Of a DNA stretch of 64,000 nt, positions 1 to 12,071 are shown one piece after another. Both the position numbers and the translations under genes were made by a program. The notes beneath the pieces are model-generated. The model was not told the origin of the DNA. It ran no database searches and saw only the letters and a list, made by a program, of their open reading frames with translations. Each line of letters opens with the position of its first letter. Position 1 is the first letter of the stretch. Source of the stretch: Spisula solida (lineage: Eukaryota > Mollusca > Bivalvia > Venerida > Mactridae); the NCBI GenBank assembly GCA_947247005.1, contig OX365948.1:992001-1056000 (forward strand). Reading direction: 5' to 3'.

Positions 1-1131
1 AATGGTCCTTCTCAGAGCAACTACCTCGTACAGCAGACGACAATGTGAGGAATGGTCCTTCTCAGAGCAACTACCTCGTACAGCAGACGACAATGTGAGG
101 AATAGTCCTTCTCAGAGCAACTACCTCGTACAGCAGTCCAGCAGATGACAATGTGAGGAATGGTCCTTCTCAGAGCAACTACCTCGTACAGCAGTCCAGC
201 AGACGACAATGTGAGGAATAGTCCTTCTCAGAGCAACTACCTCGTAGAGCAGTCCAGCAGACGACAATGTGAGGAATGGTCCTTCTCAGAGGACTACCTC
301 GTACAACAGTCCAGCAGACGACAATGTGAGGAATGGTCCTTCTCAGAGCAACTACCTCGTACAACAGTCCAGCAGACGACAATGTGAGGAATGGTCCTTC
401 TCAGAGCAACTACCTCGTAGAGCAGTCCAGCTGACGACAATGAGAGGAATGGTCATTCTCAGAGCAACTACCTTGTAGAGCAGTCCAGCAGACGACAATG
501 AGAGGAATGGTCCTTCTTAGAGCAACTACCTCGTACAACAGTCCAGCAGACGACAATGTGAGGAATGGTCCTTCTCAGAGCAACTACCTCGTACAACAGT
601 CCAGCAGACGACAATGTGAGGAATGGTCCTTCTCAGAGCAACTACCTCGTACAGCAGTACAGCAGACAACAATGAGAGGAATGGTCCTTCTCAGAGAAAC
701 TACCTCGTACAGCAGTCCAGCAGACAACAATGAGAGGAATGGTCCTTCTCAGAGCAACTACCTCGTAGAGCAGACGACAATGAGAGGAATGGTCCTTCTC
801 AGAGCAACTACCTCGTACAACAGTCCAGCAGACGACAATGTGAGGAATGGTCCTTCTCAGAGCAACTACCTCGAAGAGCAGTCCAGCAGACGACAATGTG
901 AGGAATGGTCCTTCTCAGAGCAACTATCTTGTACAGCAGTCCAGCTGACGACAATGTGAGGAATGGTCCTTCTCAGAGCAACTACCTCTTACAGCAGTAC
1001 AGCAGACGACAATGAGAGGAATGGTCCTTCTCAGAGCAACTACCTCGTAGAGCAGTCCAGCAGACAACAATGTTAGGAATGGTCCTTCTCAGAGCAACTA
1101 CCTCGTACAGCAGTCCAGCAGACGACAAGGA
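1..1131. repeat. 58-bp minisatellite, about 20 units, continuing off the left edge
   Basis: Units contain AATGGTCCTTCTCAGAGCAA followed by CTACCTCGTA and a CAGCAG-TCCAGCAG segment. Some units, including the first two, lack the 8-bp TCCAGCAG duplication and are 50 bp. Units differ by scattered substitutions. Several frames stay open across it, but the products are repeat translations with no family match, so no gene is called. Confidence 0.95.
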
Positions 1132-1944
1132 CTGTTCTTCATGAGTGAGAGTCCCACTGTGATGAAGCACTTCTTGATTCTATGTCATAAGTTCCATACA
1201 AGTCATCAATTATCAGTTGAATGTCATCATCAACAACACCCATTGAATATTCATATTCTGCAACAAATTGATATTTTCAAACTGCAACTCACAATACTAT
1301 CTATATATATGATAATTCCAAATTACGTTTAGCAAGAGATATTGTTTTAAAAAATATTTTTATCAATGCATACAGAAATGTCACGATGATCAAATTATAT
1401 AAATATTCATGTACTTACACTCACTAAGGGACTAGTTTCCATGCATATACTGCACTTAATGATTATCTTACGTTATCGTAAACTAATCCAGAAAAGAGCG
1501 GGGAAAATGCACTAGGATCAGCGTGAATGATATTGTGCAATATTTGGATAGGGCGAGGATTACCACTGATAATAGCTGAATAAGTTAAAGATGGGTAAAC
1601 TATACTAGTCACCTTGTTGAGTTAATACGCTCAAAGTAAAAAAGATCCAATTATGGAATTTAAGGCTTAAGTCTGTCATCGTTATCTATAGATACATTAT
1701 TGGTCTGTGAAGTATATAATGCAATAAAGGTCTGAACGAACACAGGCTTGCACTATGCAAATAGAGTTTTGTTTCATAACTTCAACTTGGTTTTGAATAC
1801 ATGTTCTTTCCTTCATCTAAATGACTTTGTATGCATCATGTGTTAATTCATTCAATGTTCAATTGTAGCAGGCTTAATAAGAACAGTTAAAATCATCAGG
1901 GGGGATTTGCTTATCTGTCCATAAGTACAAATTATTTCTCTTCT
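1132..1944. other. unannotated AT-rich stretch
   Basis: I see no repeat, hairpin or coding signal here. The longest frame, 1141-1332 on the plus strand, is short and has no recognisable motif. Confidence 0.6.
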
Positions 1945-1984
1945 ATGATGTACAGACCAAAGGATAATATTGGTATTAATCAGA

Positions 1985-3215
1985 CGTTTTACCATACAGG
2001 GGACATCGTCATCATCCTCAATGACTTCATCATCAGCAGTAACAACAACACCAGCGGCAGCAACAACATCAGCAGCAGCAACAACATCAGCAGCAGCAAC
2101 AACATCAGCAGCAGCAACAACATCAGCAGTAGCAACAACATCAGCAGAAGCAACAACATCAGCAGCAGCAACAACATCAGCAGCAGCAACAACATCAGCA
2201 GTAGCAACAACATCAGCAGTAGCAACAACATCAGCAGAAGCAACAACATCAGCAGTAACAACAACATCAGCAGTAACAACAACATCAGCAGCAGCAACAA
2301 CATCAGCAGCAGCAACAACATCAGCAGCAGCAACAACATCAGCAGCAGCAACAACATCAGCAGAAGCAACAACATCAGCAGCAGCAACAACATCAGCAGC
2401 AGAAGCAACAACATCAGCAGCAGCAACAACATCAGCAGCAGCAACAACATCAGCAGTAGCAACAACATCAGCAGTAGCAACAACATCAGCAGAAGCAACA
2501 ACATCAGCAGTAACAACAACATCAGCAGTAACAACAACATCAGCAGCAGCAACAACATCAGCAGCAGCAACAACATCAGCAGTAACAACAACATCAGCAG
2601 CAGCAACAACATCAGCAGTAACAACAACATCAGCAGCAGCAACAACATCAGCAGCAACAACAACATCAGCAGCAGCAACAACAACATCAGCAGCAGCAGC
2701 AGCAACAACATCAGCAGCAGCAGCAACAACATCAGCAGCAGCAGCAACATCAGCAGCAGCAACATCAGCAGCAGCAGCAACAACATCAGCAGCAGCAACA
2801 ACATCAGCAGCAGCAACAACAACATCAGCAGCAGCAACAACATCAGCAGCAGCAGCAACAACAACATCAGCAGCAGCAACAGCATCAGCAACAACATCAG
2901 CAGCAGCAACAACATCAGCAGCAGCAGCAACAACAACATCAGCAGCAGCAACAGCATCAGCAACAACATCAGCAGCAGCAACAACATCAGCAGAAGCAAC
3001 AACATCAGCAGCAACATCAGCAGCAGCAACAACATCAGCAGCAGCAACAACATCAGCAGAAGCAACAACATCAGCAGCAGCAACAACATCAGCAGCAGCA
3101 ACAACATCAGCAGCAGCAACAACATCAGCAGCAGCAACAACATCAGCAGCAACAACAACATCAGCAGCAACAACATCAGCAGCAGCAACAACATCAGCAG
3201 AAGCAAGAGAAGCAC
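1985..3215. repeat. CAG/CAA/ATC trinucleotide-based array, 15-bp higher unit
   Basis: About 1.2 kb is built from CAG, CAA and ATC triplets arranged as a 15-bp unit, AGCAGCAACAACATC, with variants such as GAA for CAG and longer CAG runs near 2690-2800. All three plus frames and a minus frame stay open because these triplets rarely create stops. The 450-codon plus frame 1945-3297 (SSSNNI repeats) begins and ends in unique sequence. That frame is treated as a by-product of the array, although a Ser/Asn-rich low-complexity protein cannot be excluded. Confidence 0.93.
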
Positions 3216-4505
3216 TTCGATCATTATCAACACGAATATCCTAGTCAACAATAGAACTGCAATAAATCAATTCACTTATTGTGTTTATATAAAATAGTGT
3301 CCCCTATCATTAGTGTCCTTAGCTGTATTTCGAGAGACAAAAATTTTGCTGAGCACATGTAGTACAGTATTCTGTCTTGTAATGCTATCCACAACAACAA
3401 TGGTGCATTAAGTGTTAAAATTTGATGCATTTATATAAATAATAACCGCAGAATGTCATTTAATGGAAAATATCTGTAAATGGTATTGCCCTTTTCTGTA
3501 GACATATAAATGGGTTTCAGTTACCAATTACCTAATGGAATAAGCATGTAAAACATTGAAATAAATATATATTTCCAAATCAAATCACTATTAACAAAAT
3601 GTATACCGGTACAATTTCTAAGAAAACCTCTTCCAGATCGAGTTCCGTTGATTCTGCTATATCATATAACCATTATTGTAGTAATTTCTACCTTGCATTA
3701 TAAATTTGTCTACAATTAATGACATAATTTTGCATGGGTTTTATGAAAGGCAGAAAAAAGTGGTTGCTTCCGTTAACATGTCAAAGACAAGACTGCATTC
3801 AACAAGAGCCATGATCACATGGCCATCCCCCGCCGTATATGATTGCCACTAATGAGTGTTAAATAGAAACAGGACTAGATATAAAAAGAAGGAAAGAGAC
3901 GTTAGGGAAAATACATAAAGAGTTAATTAATGAAATGGAACAGGCAGAGTTCAATAGCAGGGAAAATGTTTTGGTTGATCAGCCCCATAATTGCAATTTG
4001 TTGAAAAAAGGTGAGGACTATACTGACAAAAATGTCTATAAAATCATCAAATTTAAGTTAACTTTTAAAATGAAATGATTTCCCATGTGCCTAATAGTTA
4101 CATCAATAAAAGAAGAAGATGCGATTTAAGATAGTTATGTTCATATATATTACCAACACAGTTGTTAAATTTTTTTTCATTCTACAAAATATATAATGTC
4201 TAAATTCCTAAATAAAACTCCAATCAATGGGCATATATCACTATCAATTACCCAAATATTTTCTTTATACTGTTATGCACATACTTAGACCGAATAAGAT
4301 ACAGGTTCACCTTGAAATTATCAAGATATAAAATTTTGTATGACCCCCATCCACCATATTTCATGCTTTAACAATGTATAAATTGCTATAATGAAAACAA
4401 AGTATTTTTGAAAAATATTTTCCACCATAATTTTTATTATAACAGTATAAATGCATGATTTAGGTACAAAATATAACATAAACACATAAAAAAATGAATA
4501 AAAAA
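3216..4505. other. unannotated AT-rich stretch
   Basis: No tandem array, inverted repeat or coding frame was recognised. Poly-A and poly-T runs are frequent and the reading frames are all short. Confidence 0.55.
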
Positions 4506-4509
4506 AGAT

Positions 4510-4550
4510 ATTCTCCCAGTGGGGTTTGAACCCACGACCCTCAGGAATAT
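4510..4550 (-). mobile_element. tRNA 3'-half fragment, probable SINE remnant
   Basis: On the minus strand a T-arm is visible, GTGGGTTCAAACCCCAC, containing a B-box match GGTTCAAACCC at 4532-4522. No A box lies at the expected distance upstream on that strand. This is best read as a tRNA-derived SINE or tRNA fragment rather than a gene. Confidence 0.55.
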
Positions 4551-4555
4551 GTAAA

Positions 4556-4900
4556 AATTATTTCAAATTTAAACAAAGGGAGATAATTTCAAAACTGGGC
4601 CAGATAGAGTCGTTGTTCTTGGTCACTGTATTTCTCCTAGTTGCTGTCTATTCACCTACCAAGTTTCAAGTCAATACCTCAAATAGTTATGCTCTGGACA
4701 AAAAACAATTTTAAAATTAAAGACGGGGAGATAATTTCAAAACAGGGCCATATAGAGTTATGGTTCTTGGTCACTGCACTTCTCCTATACATCAAATAGT
4801 TTAAGAGCTATGCTCCAGACGAGATATGGGACGGACGAAAGGATGGAAGGACGGACGCATACTATTACTATATCCCTTCGCCTTCGGCAGGGGATAATAA
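4556..4900 (+). mobile_element. dispersed repeat ending in GGACGGACG and a GGGATAATAA hairpin
   Basis: Two imperfect copies of a block beginning GGGAGATAATTTCAAAAC occur, each followed by GGTTCTTGGTCACTG. After them comes a GGACGGACGAAAGGATGG run and a small hairpin, ATCCCTTCGCC/GGCAGGGGAT. A related block occurs at 62745-63235 inside a valyl-tRNA synthetase intron. This style of non-coding interspersed repeat is common in bivalves, in my recollection; its mobilisation class is unknown to me. Confidence 0.6.
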
Positions 4901-6430
4901 ACGCTTATACCCCAGTGGAAGCCTTGTCCATAAAAACTAGAAAAGTCAATCAGGGGCCATAATTCAGTTGAAATGTTAGAAAATGTTACATGACGTTTAC
5001 AATGTAAGTTTTTTTTTGTGGAAAAAAGTATGCCAAGTTTGAAAGCAATGCCTCCCCTGTGAAATGACTCCAATCAAGAACTGTTCATGAACAGGTGTTG
5101 ATACATTCTAGGACGTGGTTCATGAACTGTTCTTAAAATGTGTTCATGAACAGTTTATGAGTTATTGATGAACACCTAAAGAGTTTATGAACTGTTCTTG
5201 ATCCAGCCATAAAAAGTACCTGATGAACATTTCATGAACAATTGTTTCTAGACTGTTCTAAACCATTCCTGAACTATTCATCAATTAATTCATGAAAAGT
5301 ACTTGAAGTATTCATAAAACATGACTTCCTGTCACATGTTGATGGCACCACAGATTTTCAAAATGGCTGCCAAAATGTGCTGATGTTTGACAAATTTTAA
5401 TGTTTTTATCTTAAAAAGTGATCTTGTAAAAGGTAAGTCGCAGAGTTTAGCATGTCAAGTTTAAAAGTATCTTGTGTGACTACTAATTAATTATAAGAAC
5501 AGTTGTTTAAACTAAAAATATAGGAAACAAATTAGCAAGTGGGTGGGGTATGCTTAGCACAAGGTTTCAAGAATCAGTATTCATGAAGTGTTCATGATAA
5601 TAATGTGAAAAGAAAATCATGCTGCAATAAGTACAAAAGGTAGCCAAACTATTAATCTAATTGAGGCAAACAATTGTAATTATAAATATACAATGTTCCA
5701 GTAGGTTTCATCTGATATTCAGGCAAGTAGATCATCCTTCAGTTATGTCCCCGATTTGCAACTTTTGTGAACATGAACACACTTGCAAAATGATTATTTT
5801 TTTATTTTGAAATATCATAAGACAATGATTGTACCCATAATATATTTACTATTTATACTTAAAACACATGTTTGTTGGACTGTGTCTTTGCATGCACACA
5901 ATAGAGCATCTAATTTATTTCATGGGTTGTTCATGAATACTTCATGAAGTGTTCTTATACATTTCACAAAGGCCTCAGTTCATGAACATGTGAAGAACTA
6001 TTGTTCATGAACTGTTCACTGACAGTCCATAAACAGAAAATGGGACATTGACAAATAGAACAAAATGTTCATGAACTGTTCATGAACCCCCAATGCTGAA
6101 GACTATTTCATGAATTTAGTTGGAATGAATAGTTTATGAACACTTCATGCCATAAGAGTTCACAAACAGTTCATGAACCTCAAATTTCAAGAACAACTTA
6201 CTGACATGTCCCATTTTCTGTTCACTGACTATTCATGAACAATTTGTGAACTATTAATGAATTATTCATGAACTGTAAGGCTTCATTTCGCAGATAGACT
6301 TTGAAAATTATGAGTTTCAAGAACTTGTAAGTTTTGGTTAACATTTTCATTGGAACAGAAGGACGGACGAAAAACAGACAGACAGACAATCACCTTATGC
6401 CTCCCGCATTAGTAGATGCTGGTGCATAAA
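4901..6430 (+). mobile_element. dispersed repeat (CGCTTAT...GGACGGACG family), interrupted by a transposon
   Basis: The 5' part, 4901-5053, starts ACGCTTATACCCCAGTGGAA and continues GCCTTGTCCATAAA. The 3' part, 6294-6430, ends with GGACGGACGAAAAACAGACA, TATGCCTCCC and GCATAAAAACA. The copy at 31239-31517 shares both ends and is uninterrupted. In this copy a TTCATGAAC-rich element occupies 5054-6293. Confidence 0.65.
5054..6293. mobile_element. TTCATGAAC-rich non-autonomous DNA transposon, copy 1
   Basis: The left end reads CCCCTGTGAAATGA and the right end is a decayed inverted match, TCATTTCGCAG. The outer few hundred bases on both sides are packed with the palindrome TTCATGAA in GTTCATGAAC contexts, while the middle is ordinary AT-rich DNA with AGCAAGTGGGTGGGGTA. 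No transposase frame is present. Dense subterminal repeats suggest transposase-binding sites, as in hAT-, CACTA- or Mutator-type elements; the superfamily is not determined because no clear target-site duplication is visible. A second copy lies at 14827-16431. Confidence 0.7.
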
Positions 6431-7506
6431 AACAGGGTTACTGGAGGTCACATTTGGTTGAATTGTTTTGTACAATCTGAGTAATTAGTAAGTGTGATAA
6501 ATATGTTTGAAAAGTCACATATCTTGTTACATACCTCATCATTGTAAAAGTGAAATAAAATACAATTCTAAACAATCAGCTACCTGATAACTGTAAACAT
6601 TCATAGAGGAATGATTTTGTGATTCACAGGTGAAAACCGTGACAAAATCAGTGGAATAGTAAGCGAGGAATTGCATTTTATACTTAGGACAATTACTGAT
6701 ATCTTCATAGGTTACTGGTCAGCATGGTCACATCAAAACTTTGCCAAAATGAGTAATTTTAACGAATCTGGGTACAAAATGGGTGAGGACCATAATGAAG
6801 GATATGCTTATCAACTGGAGCAATAAAGTTGATAAATGAAACAATTAACTTAAAATAAAGTTTTAATATTCTGAATTACCGATAGCATAATCTATATTAC
6901 TGTGGATATGATTTTTTTGGAGAGAACTGTTCCTCAAACAGTATAAAAAGTAGTGAACAAAACTATCACGAATGCACACATAAAAACATTAAGGATTGCA
7001 GCAAATTTTTAGAAGTTGGGAAACCAGAAAGAATTGTTAAAGCTAATTTGAGGGCACCCTCTCAAGCACAGAATGGTAATCTACAATTATGCAAATGTAT
7101 AATAAATATACATATAATAAAAGTCTAGTTTGTCTGAGAGCATGGCAATCAAGCCAAGGAAAAGTAAGGAATACTTTTTTTATTATCAAGAATACTTTGT
7201 TTATCAAGAATACTTTGTTGTATACATGTTCCCTCTCTTTTAATTCTTTACTCCATTTAAACACATTGTAACATATCTACTATAACTCTACCCTAATACA
7301 CAAGCACTCATTGCCGTAGCATTTTATTGTAGTCAATTCTGAAACAACGTCTTTAACTTACATGAACTAGCGTACAAATAACTTTCAACACCTCATCCCT
7401 GATGGCATCCATCATAGGCATAGTACGAAGAGAAGAGATTTTGATGCATTTATCAAAATTCAATGCAAGTAGATACCATGTATCAATCGTTATTTAATTT
7501 CCAATT
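6431..7506. other. unannotated stretch
   Basis: Nothing recognised. Short overlapping frames at 7043-7271 are on both strands with no family motif. Confidence 0.55.
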
Positions 7507-9284
7507 CAGCTGTATGTAGATGTTGTACACTTAACCAGTACATTGTATTAAGCTGTATGTGATGTTGTACACTTAACCAGTACATTGTATTAAGCTGTAT
7601 ATAGATGGTGTACATTTAACCAGTACATTGCATTAAGCTGTATATAGATGGTGTACATTTAACCAGTACATTGTATTAAGCTGTATATAGATGGTGTACA
7701 TTTAACCAGTACATTGTATTAAGCTGTATATAGATGTTGTACACTTAACCAGTACATTGTATTAAGCTGTATATAGATGGTGTACATTTAACCAGTACAT
7801 TGTATTAAGCTGTATATAGATGGTGTACATTTAACCAGTACATTGTATTAAGCTGTATGTGATGTTGTACATTTAACCAGTACATTGTATTAAGCTGTAT
7901 GTGATGTTGTACACTTAACCAGTACATTGTATTAAGCTGTATATAGATGTTGTACATTGTATTAAGCTGTATATAGATGGTGTACATTGTATTAAGCTGT
8001 ATATAGATGGTGTACATTGTATTAAGCTGTATATAGATGTTGTACACTTAACCAGAACATTGTATTAAGCTGTATGTAGATGCTGTACATTTAACCAGTA
8101 CATTGTATTAAGCTGTGTGTAGATGTTGTACATTTAACCAGTACATTGTATTAAGCTGTATATAGATGGTGTACACTTAACCAGTACATTGTATTAAGCT
8201 GTATATAGATGGTGTACATTTAACCAGTACATTGTATTAAGCTGTATATAGATGTTGTACATTTAACCAGTACATTGTATTAAGCTGTATATAGATGGTG
8301 TACATTTAACCAGTACATTGTATTAAGCTGTATATAGATGGTGTACATTGTATTAAGCTGTATGTAGATGTTGTACATTGTATTAAGCTGTATATAGATG
8401 GTGTACATTTAACCAGTACATTGTATTAAGCTGTATATAGATGTTGTACATTGTATTAAGCTGTATATAGATGGTGTACATTTAACCAGTACATTGTATT
8501 AAGCTGTATATAGATGGTGTACATTTAACCAGTACATTGTATTAAGCTGTATATAGATGGTGTTCATTGTATTAAGCTGTATATAGATGGTGTACATTTA
8601 ACCAGTACATTGTATTAAGCTGTATATAGATGGTGTACATTTTACCAGTACATTGTATTAAGCTGTATGTAGATGGTGTACATTTAACCAGTACATTGTA
8701 TTAAGCTGTATATAGATGGTGTTCATTGTATTAAGCTGTATATAGATGGTGTACATTTAACCAGTACATTGTATTAAGCTGTATATAGATGGTGTACATT
8801 TAACCAGTACATTGTATTAAGCTGTATATAGATGGTGTACATTTTACCAGTACATTGTATTAAGCTGTAGGTAGATGTGCTGTACACTTAACCAGTACAT
8901 TGTATTAAGCTGTATATAGATGGTGTACATTGTATTAAGCTGTATATAGATGTTGTACATTGTATTAAGCTGTATATAGATGTTGTACATTGTATTAAGC
9001 TGTATATAGATGTTGTACATTGTATTAAGCTGTAGGTAGATGTTGTACATTGTATTAAGCTGTATATAGATGTTGTACATTGTATTAAGCTGTATATAGA
9101 TGTTGTACATTGTATTAAGCTGTATATAGATGTTGTACATTGTATTAAGCTGTAGGTAGATGTTGTACATTGTATTAAGCTGTATATAGATGCTGTACAT
9201 TGTATTAAGCTGTATATAGATGTTGTACATTGTATTAAGCTGTAGGTAGATGTGCTGTACACTTAACCAGTACATTGTATTATA
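7507..9284. repeat. 43/30-bp dimorphic minisatellite
   Basis: The long unit is 43 bp (AGCTGTATATAGATGGTGTA, CATTTAACCA, GTACATTGTATTA). The short unit is 30 bp and lacks 13 bp including the TTTAACCAGT segment. Long and short units mix over most of the array, but 8925-9250 is an almost pure run of the 30-bp form. The 30-bp run is a multiple of three, which is why open minus-strand frames appear there; they are not treated as genes. Confidence 0.95.
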
Positions 9285-10990
9285 ACCAAATAAAATACAA
9301 TGTAATAGAAAACTGATACAGTGCTAGTATTTTGTCTTACAATGGTTATATAGGAAGTTTTTAAGGAAGAACAACAAATTATCAGAGGCAAAGTGTAGTA
9401 CACTAACTGACTGACATTACAGGGTCAATCTTGATAACAATGATTACTGGATGGTATTCAGGGACTCGGTAATAGCATGACACTGCAAGAGATGTAAATA
9501 TCATCTTTGGACATATCATAGCAATAAATAAGTATTTAATTATATACCCACCTATTGAAACATTTAATTATAAAAACCAGTGCATTTGAATCTGACATTA
9601 GCAAATCATGAAGGTGGGCTATTGGTACATTTAATTTCAATAAATTGGACAGTTTGTACAATAAGATTTTAGAACATCGCAATGATTTCTCCTAATGACA
9701 ATAAACTCTATGAAAAGTTTGTGAAAAGTTTGTCATTTTCATTGCTGTAGTTAAACTTAAACTGAACTTTAGTGCAATGTTATGAAAATCACCAAGAGAT
9801 ACCACAAATCACTACCTTAGTAACATGTTTCAATAGACTTGACTGGTATCCAACTGATATACAGTAAAATAGTTGTCAACCTTTAACCCCAAGTATGAAA
9901 GATGACAATAGGGGCAGACAAGAAGGGGATCCATGGAGCGATCTGGGTTGTTTTCTGCATGAACTACCACTTGCTGATCCAGACACAAATCACTGACCCC
10001 AAATCATGACCCCTAATGATTGGAACCTGAACACCTACAATTTTTAATGAAATATCCAGCTAATCAGGTTGTCAGTGAAGGGACACCTTTCAGAGAACGA
10101 TCATAAATTTTAATAAATGTCCAGAAATTAAAGGACATGCACCCATGTATTTTACATTTACTTCAAATAGATAACAGTTGCACCAGTCACATGATATAGA
10201 ATATTGTTCTATCCAATCAACCTAAATGGTATGCGCGCACCATTTGCTACATGTCAAGTAGCTATTAGATAGGTTCAGGAATGTGTCTGGGGGTGTAGCC
10301 AATTAAACGAGAAGGTATAGGGCTACATGCTGTTTGCAGCAATTTGTAATTCTATAGATGAGAAGACTATGATAATATACTGACCACAGGACTGACCACT
10401 GGATTAAAGGGATTGTATCGGTACGGTTAACAAGATTGTCTGAGGTGTAATAACATAGAGATATTGGCAGCAAGACTTTCTATAGGATGAGACATTCACA
10501 AAAATAATAACAAAAAGCCAAAAAATTGCGCCAAAATTAAATGACAATTTTGAGTATTTTGAACAAAGTGTTTACAAAGATCAAGTTTAATACTGATTAA
10601 TTTATAATGACAGTCTTGGATAATATGTACATCAAGTATAAATAGCTTAACTGATTTATCTTCTGATACTAAGATTAAAGTTTCTAAAGGTAAATCAACA
10701 GAAAGATGAGTTTTGGCGGGAAACTTGAGCTGCTGGGGAGGGGGGGTTTAGAAAATTCAGTTTTCTTCAAACTTGTAATTACTTGTCATTGTTAAACCAT
10801 CATTACAACAATATTTACGACAGCATACTGATAACCATGGTAATAAACTTAGCCAAAAATCATTAAGAAAAATTATGTTCATATTTCCTATTAAAGGAGG
10901 ACCAGAGTGATTTCAAATTAATGCCATAGCAGTGGTGTCAATTTTATTATAGTTGAAATGTCATCCAGCTGCTGATATATTGTGTAAGGA
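9285..10990. other. unannotated stretch
   Basis: About 1.7 kb with no array, inverted repeat or coding frame that I can support. A G-run lies at 10736-10747. Confidence 0.55.
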
Positions 10991-10993
10991 GAA

Positions 10994-11434
10994 GTGTGAT
11001 ATCACTGTGGGTGGGGCCTGGGGTCAGAGTTTAACACGTGTGATATCACTGTGGGTGGGGCCTGGGGTCAGAGTTTAACACGTGTGATATCACTGTGGGT
11101 GGGGCCTGGGGTCAGAGTTTAACACGTGTGATATCACTGTAGGTGGGGCCTGGGGTCAGAGTTTAACACGTGTTATATCACTGTGGGTGGGGCCTGGGGT
11201 CAGAGTTTAACACGTGTGATATCACTGTGGGTGGGGCCTGGGGTCAGAGTTTAACACGTGTGATATCACTGTGGGTGGGGCCTGGGGTTAGAGTTTAACA
11301 CGTGTTATATCACTGTGGGTGGGGCCTGGGGTCAGAGTTTAACACGTGTGATATCACTGTGGGTGGGGCCTGGGGTCAGAGTTTAACACGTGTGATATCA
11401 CTGTGGGTGGGGCCTGGGGTCAGAGTTTAACACG
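10994..11434. repeat. 44-bp minisatellite, 10 units, each junction carrying an E-box
   Basis: The unit is GTGATATCACTGTGGGTGGG, GCCTGGGGTC, AGAGTTTAACACGT. Copies are nearly identical. Each junction forms AACACGTGTGATATC, so CACGTG (a palindromic E-box) recurs about every 44 bp, beside the palindrome GTGATATCAC. Two units have TTATATC in place of TGATATC. The array is much more GC-rich than its surroundings. Confidence 0.95.
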
Positions 11435-11866
11435 CAGGGTAGTAGTGGGCTTCATTGAATGAATAGGCAGTAGCAGAAGACAGATGCTATAAATCCAGTG
11501 TCCTTCATTCAAGTCGTCTTTACCTATCTATTATACTGAGTTAGTTATGAAGGTTCAATGTATGGCAGACTAGGAAGGAATGCTTTGATGAATTTGTATT
11601 CTCATAACATTATTGTTATACAAAGGACATAAATTTATTGACTGAGCGTTCATTCCCTATAAGAAGGAAATAATAACACATGAGATGCAACATGCATTAA
11701 AACACTACCAGCTTTATTGCACATATCTAACAGTTTCGCTATCCTGCCCCAGTAATCCAGACAACGGATATAACAAGATAGAGATCAGGATTCTTTGTAC
11801 TTTAACTAATACTTTGTCCAGTATATAACTTTCCATATTTATTTCTACGAGTATTAACAAGGTATC
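11435..11866. other. unannotated stretch
   Basis: Nothing recognised between the 44-bp array and the TTAA-flanked element. Confidence 0.55.
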
Positions 11867-12063
11867 TTAAAGGGACTATTTACCGGTGACTTAAACTTTC
11901 GTGTAATAGTTCTATTCGGCATCGTGATTGCATTCGTAACAGTTTTCCCAAAATTTCCAGAACAGTTACCTGCGTACAACCGATATTTCACGTCCATTGT
12001 TATACATGTACGGAAAGTTACAGAAATATCTCCGGAAAAGTCCGAAGTTAAAAACGAAGCGTG

Positions 12064-12071
12064 TGACGTCA
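12064..12071. promoter_or_regulatory. CRE-like palindrome TGACGTCA, left subterminal
   Basis: A perfect TGACGTCA inside GTGTGACGTCACAATCG. This is the consensus for CREB/ATF factors; its mirrored partner at 14284-14291 suggests it belongs to the element's ends rather than to a host promoter. Confidence 0.4.

Noticed and set aside
1989..3251. 420-codon minus frame of leucine runs and the other long frames over the CAG/CAA array
   Set aside because: Stops are absent in several registers because of triplet composition; the product is pure repeat translation with no signal for real coding.
8844..9275. Minus frames of YNIYIQLNTM type
   Set aside because: Produced by the 30-bp unit run; no independent coding evidence.
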